Positions 18,740 through 27,536 of a stretch of 35,144 nt of DNA are shown here, piece by piece. The position numbers and the translations under genes are program-made. The notes below the pieces were generated by a model. It saw nothing but the letters and a program-made list of their open reading frames with translations. It was not told the DNA's origin and did no database searches. Numbering within the stretch: the stretch's first letter is position 1; each line of letters begins with the position of its first letter. This stretch comes from Pseudomonadota bacterium (GTDB taxonomy: Bacteria > Oederibacteriota > Muellerivitia > Muellerivitales > Muellerivitaceae), in contig JAJPJW010000084.1 of the NCBI GenBank assembly GCA_021324075.1, positions 1 to 35,144 of the forward strand, written 5' to 3'.

Positions 18740-19999
18740 ATGGATATAGCGGATCTGAAAAAGAAAACCATCGCTGAGTTGACCGAAATGGCCCGGGAGC
18801 TCAACTTGGAAGGTGTCGGCGCGATGAAAAAACAGGACTTGATCTTCAAGATCCTGGAAACCCAGACCCAGCGTAACGGCGTCATCAACGCCGAGGGAGT
18901 GCTGGAAATCCTGCCCGATGGTTTCGGCTTTTTGAGGTCCGCCAATTACAATTACTTGCCCGGTCCCGATGATATTTACGTTTCGCCCTCCCAGATCCGG
19001 CGTTTCAACCTGCGTACCGGCGATACGGTGACCGGGCAGGTCCGTCCCCCCAAGGAAGGGGAGCGTTATTTCGCCCTTTTGAAGGTGGACTCCATCAATT
19101 TTGAGCCGCCCGACGCCGTCAAGCAAAAGGTGCTTTTCGACAACCTGACGCCCATTTATCCCAACAAACGAATCTGGCTGGAAACCGCGCCCGACGACCT
19201 GTCCATGCGGGTGATGGACCTATTGATTCCACTGGGCAAGGGACAGCGGGGGCTCGTCGTGGCGCCTCCCCGTACAGGGAAAACCATCCTCCTCCAGAAG
19301 ATCGCCAACAGCATCGCCAAGAACCACCCGGAGATCTATCTGATCGTACTCCTCATCGACGAGCGTCCGGAAGAAGTGACCGATATGCAACGGTCGGTGA
19401 AGGGCGAAGTGGTCTCTTCCACTTTCGATGAACCACCGGAACGGCATGTGACGGTGGCCGAAATCATCATCGAAAAGGCCAAGCGATTAGTGGAACACAA
19501 GAAGGATGTGGTCATTCTGCTGGATTCCATCACCCGCCTGGGGCGGGCCTATAACACCATCGTGCCTTCCTCGGGCAAAGTGCTTTCAGGCGGCGTGGAT
19601 TCCAACGCCCTTCAACGTCCCAAGCGTTTTTTCGGCGCAGCCCGCGACATCGAGGAAGGGGGAAGCCTGACCATCATCGCCACCGCCCTGATCGATACCG
19701 GCAGCCGCATGGATGAAGTCATCTTCGAAGAATTCAAGGGGACGGGTAATCAGGAAATCGTGTTGGACCGCAAATTGGCGGAACGCCGCATTTTCCCCGC
19801 CTTCGACATCACCCGGTCGGGCACCCGCCGGGAGGAACTGCTGCTCACTGAAGAGGAACTGAACAAGGTTTGGATCTTGAGGAAAATCCTCAACCCCAAC
19901 AACCCCGTGGATGCCATGGAATTCCTTCTGGACAAAATGCGCCGTACCAAGTCCAACAAGGCTTTCCTGGATTCCATGAAGGGAACCGTGAACGAATAA
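18740..19999 (+). CDS. rho: Transcription termination factor Rho
   Basis: [13 protein letters not shown]...[71 protein letters not shown]. Confidence 0.98.
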   Translation: MDIADLKKKTIAELTEMARELNLEGVGAMKKQDLIFKILETQTQRNGVINAEGVLEILPDGFGFLRSANYNYLPGPDDIYVSPSQIRRFNLRTGDTVTGQVRPPKEGERYFALLKVDSINFEPPDAVKQKVLFDNLTPIYPNKRIWLETAPDDLSMRVMDLLIPLGKGQRGLVVAPPRTGKTILLQKIANSIAKNHPEIYLIVLLIDERPEEVTDMQRSVKGEVVSSTFDEPPERHVTVAEIIIEKAKRLVEHKKDVVILLDSITRLGRAYNTIVPSSGKVLSGGVDSNALQRPKRFFGAARDIEEGGSLTIIATALIDTGSRMDEVIFEEFKGTGNQEIVLDRKLAERRIFPAFDITRSGTRREELLLTEEELNKVWILRKILNPNNPVDAMEFLLDKMRRTKSNKAFLDSMKGTVNE

Positions 20000-20029
20000 C
20001 TTTGGCCTGATTTGAAGGACTTGAAGCCG

Positions 20030-20959
20030 ATGTATCCTTTTGTGAGAAGGGTTTACCTCGCCGTTGGCGTTGTCTTGGCCCTCTTGTGGTTCGGCATGCT
20101 GGGCCTGGCCGTCCACGCCATGAAACCTCAAATGCTTTCCTTGACTTCGGCCCCGGCACCGGTCGTATCCGAAAACCTCCTGGATTTGTCGCCTTCGCTT
20201 GAAGGAACGGGTCTTCATTTTTCGTCCTACCACCTATCCGCCGGCGAGACTTTCGCAAGCCTTTCGGAAAAGTTCCATCTGTCCGAAGAAACCCTGCGAA
20301 GCCTGAACCAGGCCAATGACAATACCCAGCCACAGACCGGTACCTTGCTCCTGATCCCGTCCAAAGAGGGAATTTTTCATATGGTGCGGCCCGGCCAAAC
20401 CCTGGCTGATATTGCCCGCGCCTATGGTTTGTCCTTAAAAGATATCCTCAAATCCAACCCGCAAAGGGGGGACGCGGATTTGAGGCCGGGGGATGTTTTA
20501 TACCTGCCCGGTGCGGCTTACCTGGCCCGGCAGGATGTCCGATGGCTGGCCCTTCTTTCCTTGACCGACCAAAAAGGTTTTTTGAAACCGACGACCGGCC
20601 GGTTCGCCGATGGTTTCGGGATGCGGTTACATCCCCTTACCCACAAGATGGCCTTCCACGAAGGGCTCGATTTGGCCCCCGGATGGGGCGCCCGGGTGGT
20701 GGCTTCCCAGGACGGAAAAGTCACCTTCGCCGGGATAAGGGCGGGTTACGGACGTCTGATCGTCCTGGACCACGGGTTGGGGTTGACGTCCTGGTATGCC
20801 CATTTGGATGAGATACTCGTGAAGCCAGGTCAGTCGGTCAAAAGAGGGGTACTGATCGGAAAAGTGGGAAATACGGGCCGGGTCACGGGCCCCCACCTGC
20901 ATTTTGAAGTCCGGTTGAATGGGGAGCCGCGGAATCCGCTTCTTTATTTGGCCCAATAA
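20030..20959 (+). CDS. LysM-domain M23 family metallopeptidase (murein hydrolase-like)
   Basis: N-terminal TM; LysM-like SAGETFASLSEKFHLSEETLRSLN and VRPGQTLADIARAYGLSLKDILKSN; M23 HEGLDLAPGWGARVVASQDGKV...YAHLDEI...GPHLHFEV. Confidence 0.9.
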   Translation: MYPFVRRVYLAVGVVLALLWFGMLGLAVHAMKPQMLSLTSAPAPVVSENLLDLSPSLEGTGLHFSSYHLSAGETFASLSEKFHLSEETLRSLNQANDNTQPQTGTLLLIPSKEGIFHMVRPGQTLADIARAYGLSLKDILKSNPQRGDADLRPGDVLYLPGAAYLARQDVRWLALLSLTDQKGFLKPTTGRFADGFGMRLHPLTHKMAFHEGLDLAPGWGARVVASQDGKVTFAGIRAGYGRLIVLDHGLGLTSWYAHLDEILVKPGQSVKRGVLIGKVGNTGRVTGPHLHFEVRLNGEPRNPLLYLAQ

Positions 20960-21060
20960 CCCCCTTTACCGGCCGCCAAGTCCCCGGCCAAGTGGCAGCT
21001 CGGTCCATGCCGCTTATCCTTTTAAAAGGCCGGATAATGAAAGCGGTATAGTCCCCGGCT

Positions 21061-21081
21061 ATTTGCGCCAAAGGCGCAAAT
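21061..21081 (+). repeat. Perfect inverted repeat ATTTGCGCC-aaa-GGCGCAAAT in the intergenic region
   Basis: 9-bp perfect stem with 3-nt loop read directly; no T run follows, so not called a terminator. Confidence 0.7.
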
Positions 21082-21178
21082 TAAGGGACAAGCAGTTCAG
21101 GCGATAGCGTCGTTTTCTGGATTTGATACTCTAGGGTTTGTGATTTTCTGAGAAAGAGCCATCCCTTGACTTCCGCGG

Positions 21179-21206
21179 TTGATTTTTTTAGCTTTTTGAA
21201 TAAACT
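21179..21206 (+). promoter_or_regulatory. Possible promoter TTGATT-16-TAAACT for rpmE
   Basis: TTGATT 21179-21184, TAAACT 21201-21206, ~57 nt upstream of rpmE. Confidence 0.35.
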
Positions 21207-21262
21207 AGCGACCCCTCGGAAAACGAGTGAAAAACGAGTTGCTTGAGAAACGGAGTTGTGGC

Positions 21263-21586
21263 ATGAGAACAGGGATTCACCCCAAATACTTTAAGACAAA
21301 GATCACATGCGTCTGCGGTAACGTTATTGAGACGGCCTCCACCAAAAGTGAGAGCTTTTCGGTTGAAATCTGCTCGGCTTGCCATCCTTTCTTCACGGGT
21401 AAGGTCAAGCTGGTGGACATGGCTGGGCGCGTCGAAAAATTCCAAAAGAAGAGCGCTACCGCCGCCACCGCCCAGGCCGAAACCAAGGCCCGGTTGGAAG
21501 CCAAGGCGGTCGCTGCCGCCGCCAAGAAGGCCAAGCGCCAAGCCGCGCCTCCTCCCGCCGAAAAAAGTTCCGAGCAAAATTCCTAG
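21263..21586 (+). CDS. rpmE: 50S ribosomal protein bL31 with C-terminal Ala/Lys-rich extension
   Basis: [63 protein letters not shown]; stop is TAG before a terminator. Confidence 0.92.
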   Translation: MRTGIHPKYFKTKITCVCGNVIETASTKSESFSVEICSACHPFFTGKVKLVDMAGRVEKFQKKSATAATAQAETKARLEAKAVAAAAKKAKRQAAPPPAEKSSEQNS

Positions 21587-21604
21587 CTTTTCCGCCCAGC
21601 CTTT

Positions 21605-21650
21605 AAAACCTCCGGTTTTTACAGCCGGAGGTTTTTCTTTTTTCTTTAAA
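21605..21650 (+). terminator. Intrinsic terminator after rpmE
   Basis: AAAACCTCCGG-tttttacag-CCGGAGGTTTT (21605-21635) followed by TTCTTTTTTCTTT. Confidence 0.9.
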
Positions 21651-21690
21651 TAATCCCTCTTTTAACACCCTTTGATTCAAAGGCCTTTCC

Positions 21691-22758
21691 ATGATCGAAC
21701 CGAAGCTCCAACAAGCCGAAAAGCGCTACCAGGAATTGTCGGACCGCCTTATCCATCCGGATACCTTCGCCAATTCCTCGGAACTCCAGAAAATTTCAAA
21801 GGAGCATGCGGACTTGGAACCGCTTGTGGAGAAGATCCGGGAATACCGCAAGTTCACGAAGGAAAAGGCGGAGGCCCAATCCCTTTTGGACGGGAACGAC
21901 GCGGAAATGAAGTCGCTCGCCCAAGCCGAGCTTCCCACACTTGAAAGAAGAGTGGAAGAGCTCCACAAGGAATTGAAAAAACTGCTCCTTCCCAAGGACC
22001 CCAACGGCGATAAAAACGCCATTATCGAAATCCGCGCGGGAACGGGAGGGGAATAGGCCGCCCTTTTTGCGGCGGATCTTTTCCGTATGTATTCCCGATA
22101 TATGGAAAAGACAGGGATGAAAATGGAATTGCTTGATTCCAGCTCCACGGAAATCGGCGGGTTCAAGGAAATCATTTTCATGGTCACCGGAAAGGGCGCC
22201 TTCGGAAAATTCCGGTTTGAAAGCGGGACCCACCGTGTCCAGCGCGTTCCAAGAACCGAGGCTTCGGGACGTATTCATACTTCCGCAGCCACGGTGGCAG
22301 TGCTGCCAGAGGTGGATGAGGTGGACATCCAAATCAAGGATTCGGACTTGCGTATCGATACCTTCTGTTCTTCCGGAGCCGGGGGACAAAGCGTTAACAC
22401 CACCTATTCGGCGATCCGGATCACCCATTTGCCTACGGGGCTTGTCGTCCAATGCCAGGACGAACGTTCACAATTGAAAAACAAGGCCAAAGCCATGAAA
22501 GTCCTCTATGCCCGCCTGAAGGAAAAGGCCGACGCGGAGGCCCAGGCCTCCCTTTCGGCGACCCGTAAAAGCCAGGTGGGAAGCGGGGACCGAAGCGAAA
22601 AAATCCGAACTTACAATTTTCCCCAGAACCGCGTGACCGACCACCGTATCGGCCTTACTCTTTACCGATTGGATAAGGTCATGGAAGGGGATTTGGACGA
22701 ATTTCTGGAAGCCCTGGCCTTGGCTTATCAAGAAGAGCAGCTGAAAGAACAGGCTTGA
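21691..22758 (+). CDS. prfA: Peptide chain release factor 1 (RF1), reading frame interrupted by one in-frame UAG at 22054-22056
   Basis: N-terminal part [20 protein letters not shown]...[11 protein letters not shown]-stop; immediately in frame [18 protein letters not shown]...[20 protein letters not shown]...[24 protein letters not shown]...[25 protein letters not shown]; 21691 and 22087 are in the same frame; terminal stop TGA. Confidence 0.95.
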
Positions 22759-22788
22759 GGCAAAACAGCGTTTTGAAGGAGCTTTTGA

Positions 22789-23670
22789 ATGCCGGAAGGA
22801 ACAGGGGCTAAGGAGGTCTGGACGCCGTTGAAAATCATCCAATGGGCGGTTCCTTACCTTACCCAGAAGGGGATAACCAGTCCCCGTATGGACGTGGAAC
22901 TCCTGGTTGCCCATGCCCTTCATTTGGACCGGCTGAAGGTTTACCTTCAGTTTGACCGGCCGTTGGATGGCAGTGAATTGGCGGCCATAAGGGAATTGCT
23001 CAAGCGAAGGGCCCAAAGGGAGCCCCTTCAATACATACTGGGACAGAGGGAGTTTTTTGGCTTTGACTTTAAAGTGGGCCCTGGGGTGCTGATACCACGC
23101 CCTGAAACGGAGCTGCTTGTGGAGGGGGCCTTGAAACATTTGGAGAGATTGCCACTGGAAAATCGTTTGTTTTTGGATCTGGGTACGGGCAGTGGCTGCA
23201 TCGCCTTAGCGGTGGCCAAAAGCATTTCCTGCCAAGTTTGGGCGGTAGATCAATCGGAAAAGGCCCTGGAAATGGCCCAACTTAATGCAAAAAACCTGGG
23301 TGTGGATTCCATACAGTGGCGCCTGGGGGACTGGTTTAAAGCCTTAAAAACCGAGGATCCAGCCCAATTTGGGGTGATTGTCAGCAATCCTCCCTATGTT
23401 TCTCCTGAGGAAAGAGTTGAGTTATCCCCGGAGGTCAGGGATTTCGAGCCGCCCGAGGCCTTGTTCGCAGAAAAACAGGGCTTAAAAGCTTATGAGGATA
23501 TTGCAGTCGGGTTAAAAGAGCGGCTTTTAAGATTAGGCGCCGCATTTTTGGAGATCCACGCCAATGGTTTTGACAAGGTCTCCAGGATCATGGCTCCCTT
23601 GGGATTAAAGGAAACCCTGGAGAGGGACTTGCAAGGACTTCCCCGGATAATTAAGCTTGAAAAACAGTAA
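22789..23670 (+). CDS. prmC: Release factor glutamine methyltransferase PrmC/HemK
   Basis: RRAQREPLQYILGQREFFG...VLIPRPETELLVE...LDLGTGSGCIALA...VSNPPYVSPEE; directly follows prfA. Confidence 0.95.
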   Translation: MPEGTGAKEVWTPLKIIQWAVPYLTQKGITSPRMDVELLVAHALHLDRLKVYLQFDRPLDGSELAAIRELLKRRAQREPLQYILGQREFFGFDFKVGPGVLIPRPETELLVEGALKHLERLPLENRLFLDLGTGSGCIALAVAKSISCQVWAVDQSEKALEMAQLNAKNLGVDSIQWRLGDWFKALKTEDPAQFGVIVSNPPYVSPEERVELSPEVRDFEPPEALFAEKQGLKAYEDIAVGLKERLLRLGAAFLEIHANGFDKVSRIMAPLGLKETLERDLQGLPRIIKLEKQ

Positions 23671-23674
23671 GTTA

Positions 23675-23704
23675 TTGACTCTTTTTGGCGACGATCTGTA
23701 TAAT
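23675..23704 (+). promoter_or_regulatory. Sigma70-like promoter TTGACT-18-TATAAT upstream of rpoB
   Basis: TTGACT 23675-23680, consensus TATAAT 23699-23704. Confidence 0.65.
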
Positions 23705-23719
23705 CACCCCTCTTTGCCC

Positions 23720-23754
23720 AAAACGAGAAAAGCCCTTTCTCGTTTTTTATTTTC
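23720..23754 (+). terminator. Intrinsic terminator or attenuator in the rpoB leader
   Basis: AAAACGAGAAA-agccc-TTTCTCGTTTT 11-bp stem (23720-23746), then TTATTTTC. Confidence 0.75.
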
Positions 23755-23834
23755 TAGGGGCAGTTCTTTCTAAGGGAAGAAATTCCCATAAGCCGCGCAT
23801 GGGCTCATTCCTGTTGTCTTCTGGAGGACTTTCT

Positions 23835-26800
23835 GTGAAAAAAATGAAATACGGCCGCCGCGAACGAATTGATTTCAGCCGCATCTCTTCCATTATGGAG
23901 ATGCCGGACTTGATTGAGTTTCAACGGAAGTCCTATGAGGCGTTTTTGCAGAAAGATGCCACGGTGGATCAACGGGCCGACCAGGGATTACAGTCCGTTT
24001 TCTCCAGCGTTTTCCCCATTTGGGATTTCAACGAAGTTTCCTCCTTGGAGTTCGTTTCCTACACCTTGCTGGAACCAAAGTACAACGTGCGGGAATGCCA
24101 GGAACGCGGCATGACCTATTCGGTTCCCATGAAGGTGACCCTCCGCCTCGTGATCCGCGAGGAAGACCCCGAAACCAATACCAAGAAGGTTAAGGACATT
24201 CGTGAACAGGAAGTTTTCTTCTGCGACCTGCCTATGATGACCGAACGCGGAACCTTCATGATCAATGGCGCTGAGCGCGTCATTGTATCTCAGCTGCACC
24301 GCTCTCCCGGCGTTACCTTCGACGAGGACGACGGCAAACTTTCCTCCTCCGGTAAAAAGATGTACATGACCAGCGTGATTCCCTACCACGGTTCCTGGCT
24401 CGAGTTCGAGTTCGATGTGAACGGTGTGCTTTACGCCCGTATCGACCGCAAGAGGAAATTCGTGGCCTCCACCCTGCTGCGGGGATGGGGCTTTTCGACC
24501 GACGAAGACATCCTGAAAATCTTTTTTGAGATTGAAAACCTGGAAGTTTCCGAAAAGAAGCTGCAAGGCAAGGCGCTTGCCGCCGACGTGGCCCATCCCG
24601 AAACCGGGGAAGTTTTGGTGGAAGCCGGCGCGGATTTCACTGCCGAAGTTGTGGCGGCCCTGAAGAAGCATGGCGTCAAGCAAGTCAAGGCGGCCACTTC
24701 CAATCCCAATGATGTTTCCATTTTGAATACGCTGCGCAAGGACAATACTCATTCGCAGGACACCGCTTTGGTTGAGATCTACAAGAAGATGCGGCCGGGC
24801 GACCCTCCGACGTTGGAAAACGCCAAGAGCCTGATGGACAACCTTTTCTTTAACAAGAAGCGGTACGACCTGGCCCGGGTGGGCCGCTATAAAATGAACA
24901 AAAAGCTGGGAATGAAGACTTCCCTGGAACAGCGCACGATTTCCAAAGAAGACTTGGTGGCCATCATCCGTTACCTCTTCGACCTCTGCAACGGCAAGGG
25001 TGAAAAGGATGATATCGACCACTTGGGCAACCGTCGCGTCCGCACGGCCGGCGAACTCTTGGAAAACAAGCTCCGCCTTGGATTTACCCGCATGGAAAGG
25101 GCGGTCCGGGAACGCATGTCCATCGTCGATATGGACATGAATCCCATGCCCAGCCAGCTTATTTCCACCAAGCCCATTACGGCGGCGGTGAAGGAGTTTT
25201 TCGGAACGTCTCAATTGTCCCAATTCATGGATCAAACCAACCCCTTGGCCGAATTGACCCACAAGCGGCGGTTGTCGGCCCTCGGACCCGGCGGTTTGAA
25301 CCGGGAGCGCGCGGGTTTCGAAGTGCGCGACGTGCACCATACCCATTACGGTCGTGTTTGCCCGATTGAGACGCCGGAAGGTCCGAATATCGGGCTGATT
25401 GCCTCCCTCTCGACTTATGCCCAGATCAATGAATACGGCTTCGTGACCACCCCGTTAAGGAAGGTCGAAGGCGGCAAGGTTTCCAAGAAGATTGAGTTTT
25501 TGCCGGCTGACGACGCCGACAAATACATCATTGCCCAAGCCAACACGCCCTTAGACGACAGCAACAAGTTCTCCAATGACATCATTGCGGCCCGTTATAA
25601 GGACGATTTTCCCATTGTGACCCCCAATGACATCCACTATATGGACGTTTCGCCCCGGCAGTTGTTCTCCGTGGCCACCTCCCTCATCCCCTTCCTTGAG
25701 CACGACGACGCCAACCGCGCCTTGATGGGCTCCAACATGCAACGGCAAGCCGTGCCTTTGATCCGCACCGAGGCTCCTTTCGTGGGTACGGGTATGGAAT
25801 ACAAGGCCGCCTACGATTCGGGTGTTTTGGTCATCGCCAAACGCGACGGCATCGTGGCGGGGGTGTCGTCCGACGAAATCATCATCTTTGCCGACGAAGT
25901 GGATGATACGGGTTCGGTGGATATCTATAAGCTCACCAAGTACAAGCGGTCCAACCAGGACACCTGCATCAACCAACGCCCCATTGTGAAGAAGGGCGAA
26001 AAGGTAAAAAAAGGGGATGTCATTGCCGACGGCCCCTCGACCGACCAAGGTGAATTGGCCCTGGGCCGGAACCTCCTGGTGGCTTTCATGCCCTGGAGGG
26101 GTTTCAACTTCGAAGACGCCATCATCGTGTCCGAGAAGCTGGTCCGCGAGGATTACTTCACCTCCGTCCATATTGAGGAATTCGAGCTGGAAGCCCGGGA
26201 TACCAAGCTGGGCAAGGAAGAAATCACCCGGGATATTCCCAACGTGGGCGACGAGGCCCTGAAGGACTTGGATGAGGAAGGCATCATCCGTATCGGCGCC
26301 GAAGTAGTGCCGGGCGATATCCTGGTGGGGAAAGTTACCCCCAAGGGTGAGACCGAACTCACTCCCGAAGAAAAGCTTTTGAGAGCCATTTTCGGGGAGA
26401 AGGCCGGGGACGTTCGCGACGCCTCCCTGCGCGTTCCACCGGGTGTGGAAGGCAAGGTCATCGACGTCAAGGTCTTCAAGCGCAAGGAAAAGGACGAGAA
26501 GATCAAGGGCCGGGATGCTTCCATGGTCAAAGCCATTGAGAAAGATTCCACCCACAAGATCAAACAGCTGGAAAAGGAAAATGAAAACCGCATCGAGGCC
26601 GTGAAGAAACAGATGGAGGAAAAGGCCAAGGACCTGAACAAGAGTGAGAAAAACGCCCTGGAAGAGCAAGCTGAAGAAGAAATCAAACGCTTGAACGAGG
26701 TCCTGCAGAACCGCGTCAAGGAAATCGAGCGCGAAAAGAACAACGAAATCGAGAAGGTCAAGAAGGGTGACGAATTGCCCCCCGGCGTCATTAAACTCGT

Positions 26801-27524
26801 AAAGGTTTATATCGCCAAGAAGCGCAAATTGTCGGTTGGCGACAAGATGGCAGGCCGTCACGGGAACAAGGGTGTGGTCTCCAAAATCGTGCCAGTGGAA
26901 GACATGCCTTACCTTCCCAACGGGAGGCCAGTGGATATCATCCTGAATCCCCTTGGCGTTCCTTCCCGTATGAACGTGGGACAGATACTGGAAACCCACC
27001 TGGGTTGGGCGGCCCATGAGGGCGGCTACCATGTGGCTTCCCCGGTGTTTGACGGGGCCAAGGAAGAGGAAATCAAGAAAGCCTTAAAGGAACAGAGCCT
27101 GCCCGAATCGGGCAAGATCACCCTGTACGACGGTATGACCGGCGAGTCTTTCGACCAGGAAGTGACCGTGGGTTACATCTATATCTTGAAGCTGGCCCAC
27201 TTGGTCGATGACAAGATCCACGCCCGTTCCATCGGGCCCTATTCCCTCATCACGCAGCAACCCCTGGGCGGCAAGGCCCAGTTTGGTGGCCAGCGGTTCG
27301 GGGAAATGGAAGTCTGGGCTTTGGAGGCTTATGGCGCGGCTTACACCTTGCAAGAACTTTTGACCGTCAAGTCCGACGACGTTCAAGGCCGCACCAAGGT
27401 TTATGAGGCCATTGTTAAGGGCAAGAACGCTCCGGAACCGGGTATCCCCGAATCGTTCAACGTTTTGGTGAAGGAACTGCAAGGTTTGTGTTTGGACGTC
27501 AAACTCATCAAGAATTCGAATTAA
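23835..27524 (+). CDS. rpoB: DNA-directed RNA polymerase subunit beta
   Basis: GTG 23835 preceded by [22 protein letters not shown]...; [28 protein letters not shown]; the ORF-track start at 23685 lies in the leader. Confidence 0.97.
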   Translation: MKKMKYGRRERIDFSRISSIMEMPDLIEFQRKSYEAFLQKDATVDQRADQGLQSVFSSVFPIWDFNEVSSLEFVSYTLLEPKYNVRECQERGMTYSVPMKVTLRLVIREEDPETNTKKVKDIREQEVFFCDLPMMTERGTFMINGAERVIVSQLHRSPGVTFDEDDGKLSSSGKKMYMTSVIPYHGSWLEFEFDVNGVLYARIDRKRKFVASTLLRGWGFSTDEDILKIFFEIENLEVSEKKLQGKALAADVAHPETGEVLVEAGADFTAEVVAALKKHGVKQVKAATSNPNDVSILNTLRKDNTHSQDTALVEIYKKMRPGDPPTLENAKSLMDNLFFNKKRYDLARVGRYKMNKKLGMKTSLEQRTISKEDLVAIIRYLFDLCNGKGEKDDIDHLGNRRVRTAGELLENKLRLGFTRMERAVRERMSIVDMDMNPMPSQLISTKPITAAVKEFFGTSQLSQFMDQTNPLAELTHKRRLSALGPGGLNRERAGFEVRDVHHTHYGRVCPIETPEGPNIGLIASLSTYAQINEYGFVTTPLRKVEGGKVSKKIEFLPADDADKYIIAQANTPLDDSNKFSNDIIAARYKDDFPIVTPNDIHYMDVSPRQLFSVATSLIPFLEHDDANRALMGSNMQRQAVPLIRTEAPFVGTGMEYKAAYDSGVLVIAKRDGIVAGVSSDEIIIFADEVDDTGSVDIYKLTKYKRSNQDTCINQRPIVKKGEKVKKGDVIADGPSTDQGELALGRNLLVAFMPWRGFNFEDAIIVSEKLVREDYFTSVHIEEFELEARDTKLGKEEITRDIPNVGDEALKDLDEEGIIRIGAEVVPGDILVGKVTPKGETELTPEEKLLRAIFGEKAGDVRDASLRVPPGVEGKVIDVKVFKRKEKDEKIKGRDASMVKAIEKDSTHKIKQLEKENENRIEAVKKQMEEKAKDLNKSEKNALEEQAEEEIKRLNEVLQNRVKEIEREKNNEIEKVKKGDELPPGVIKLVKVYIAKKRKLSVGDKMAGRHGNKGVVSKIVPVEDMPYLPNGRPVDIILNPLGVPSRMNVGQILETHLGWAAHEGGYHVASPVFDGAKEEEIKKALKEQSLPESGKITLYDGMTGESFDQEVTVGYIYILKLAHLVDDKIHARSIGPYSLITQQPLGGKAQFGGQRFGEMEVWALEAYGAAYTLQELLTVKSDDVQGRTKVYEAIVKGKNAPEPGIPESFNVLVKELQGLCLDVKLIKNSN

Positions 27525-27536
27525 GGAGGGGGATCC

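Noticed and set aside
22044-22090. Programmed frameshift in prfA analogous to prfB
   Set aside because: The sequence downstream of the UAG is in the same frame as upstream (21691 and 22087 are congruent modulo 3), so a frameshift would leave, not restore, the RF1 frame. Only readthrough fits.
23685-23834. N-terminal extension of RpoB implied by the ORF-track start
   Set aside because: It covers the promoter/terminator leader; a GTG with a good GGAGG at 23835 gives the normal RpoB N-terminus.
26476-26790. Highly charged coiled-coil segment in RpoB ([36 protein letters not shown]...)
   Set aside because: This position is naturally lineage-variable and coiled-coil rich in RpoB; not evidence for anything new.
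25551-27032. Long minus-strand ORF (493 aa) opposite rpoB, and similar long antisense ORFs opposite rpoB/rpoC/fusA and the radical SAM gene
   Set aside because: Shadow ORFs produced by codon bias of highly conserved + strand genes; no recognisable protein motifs.
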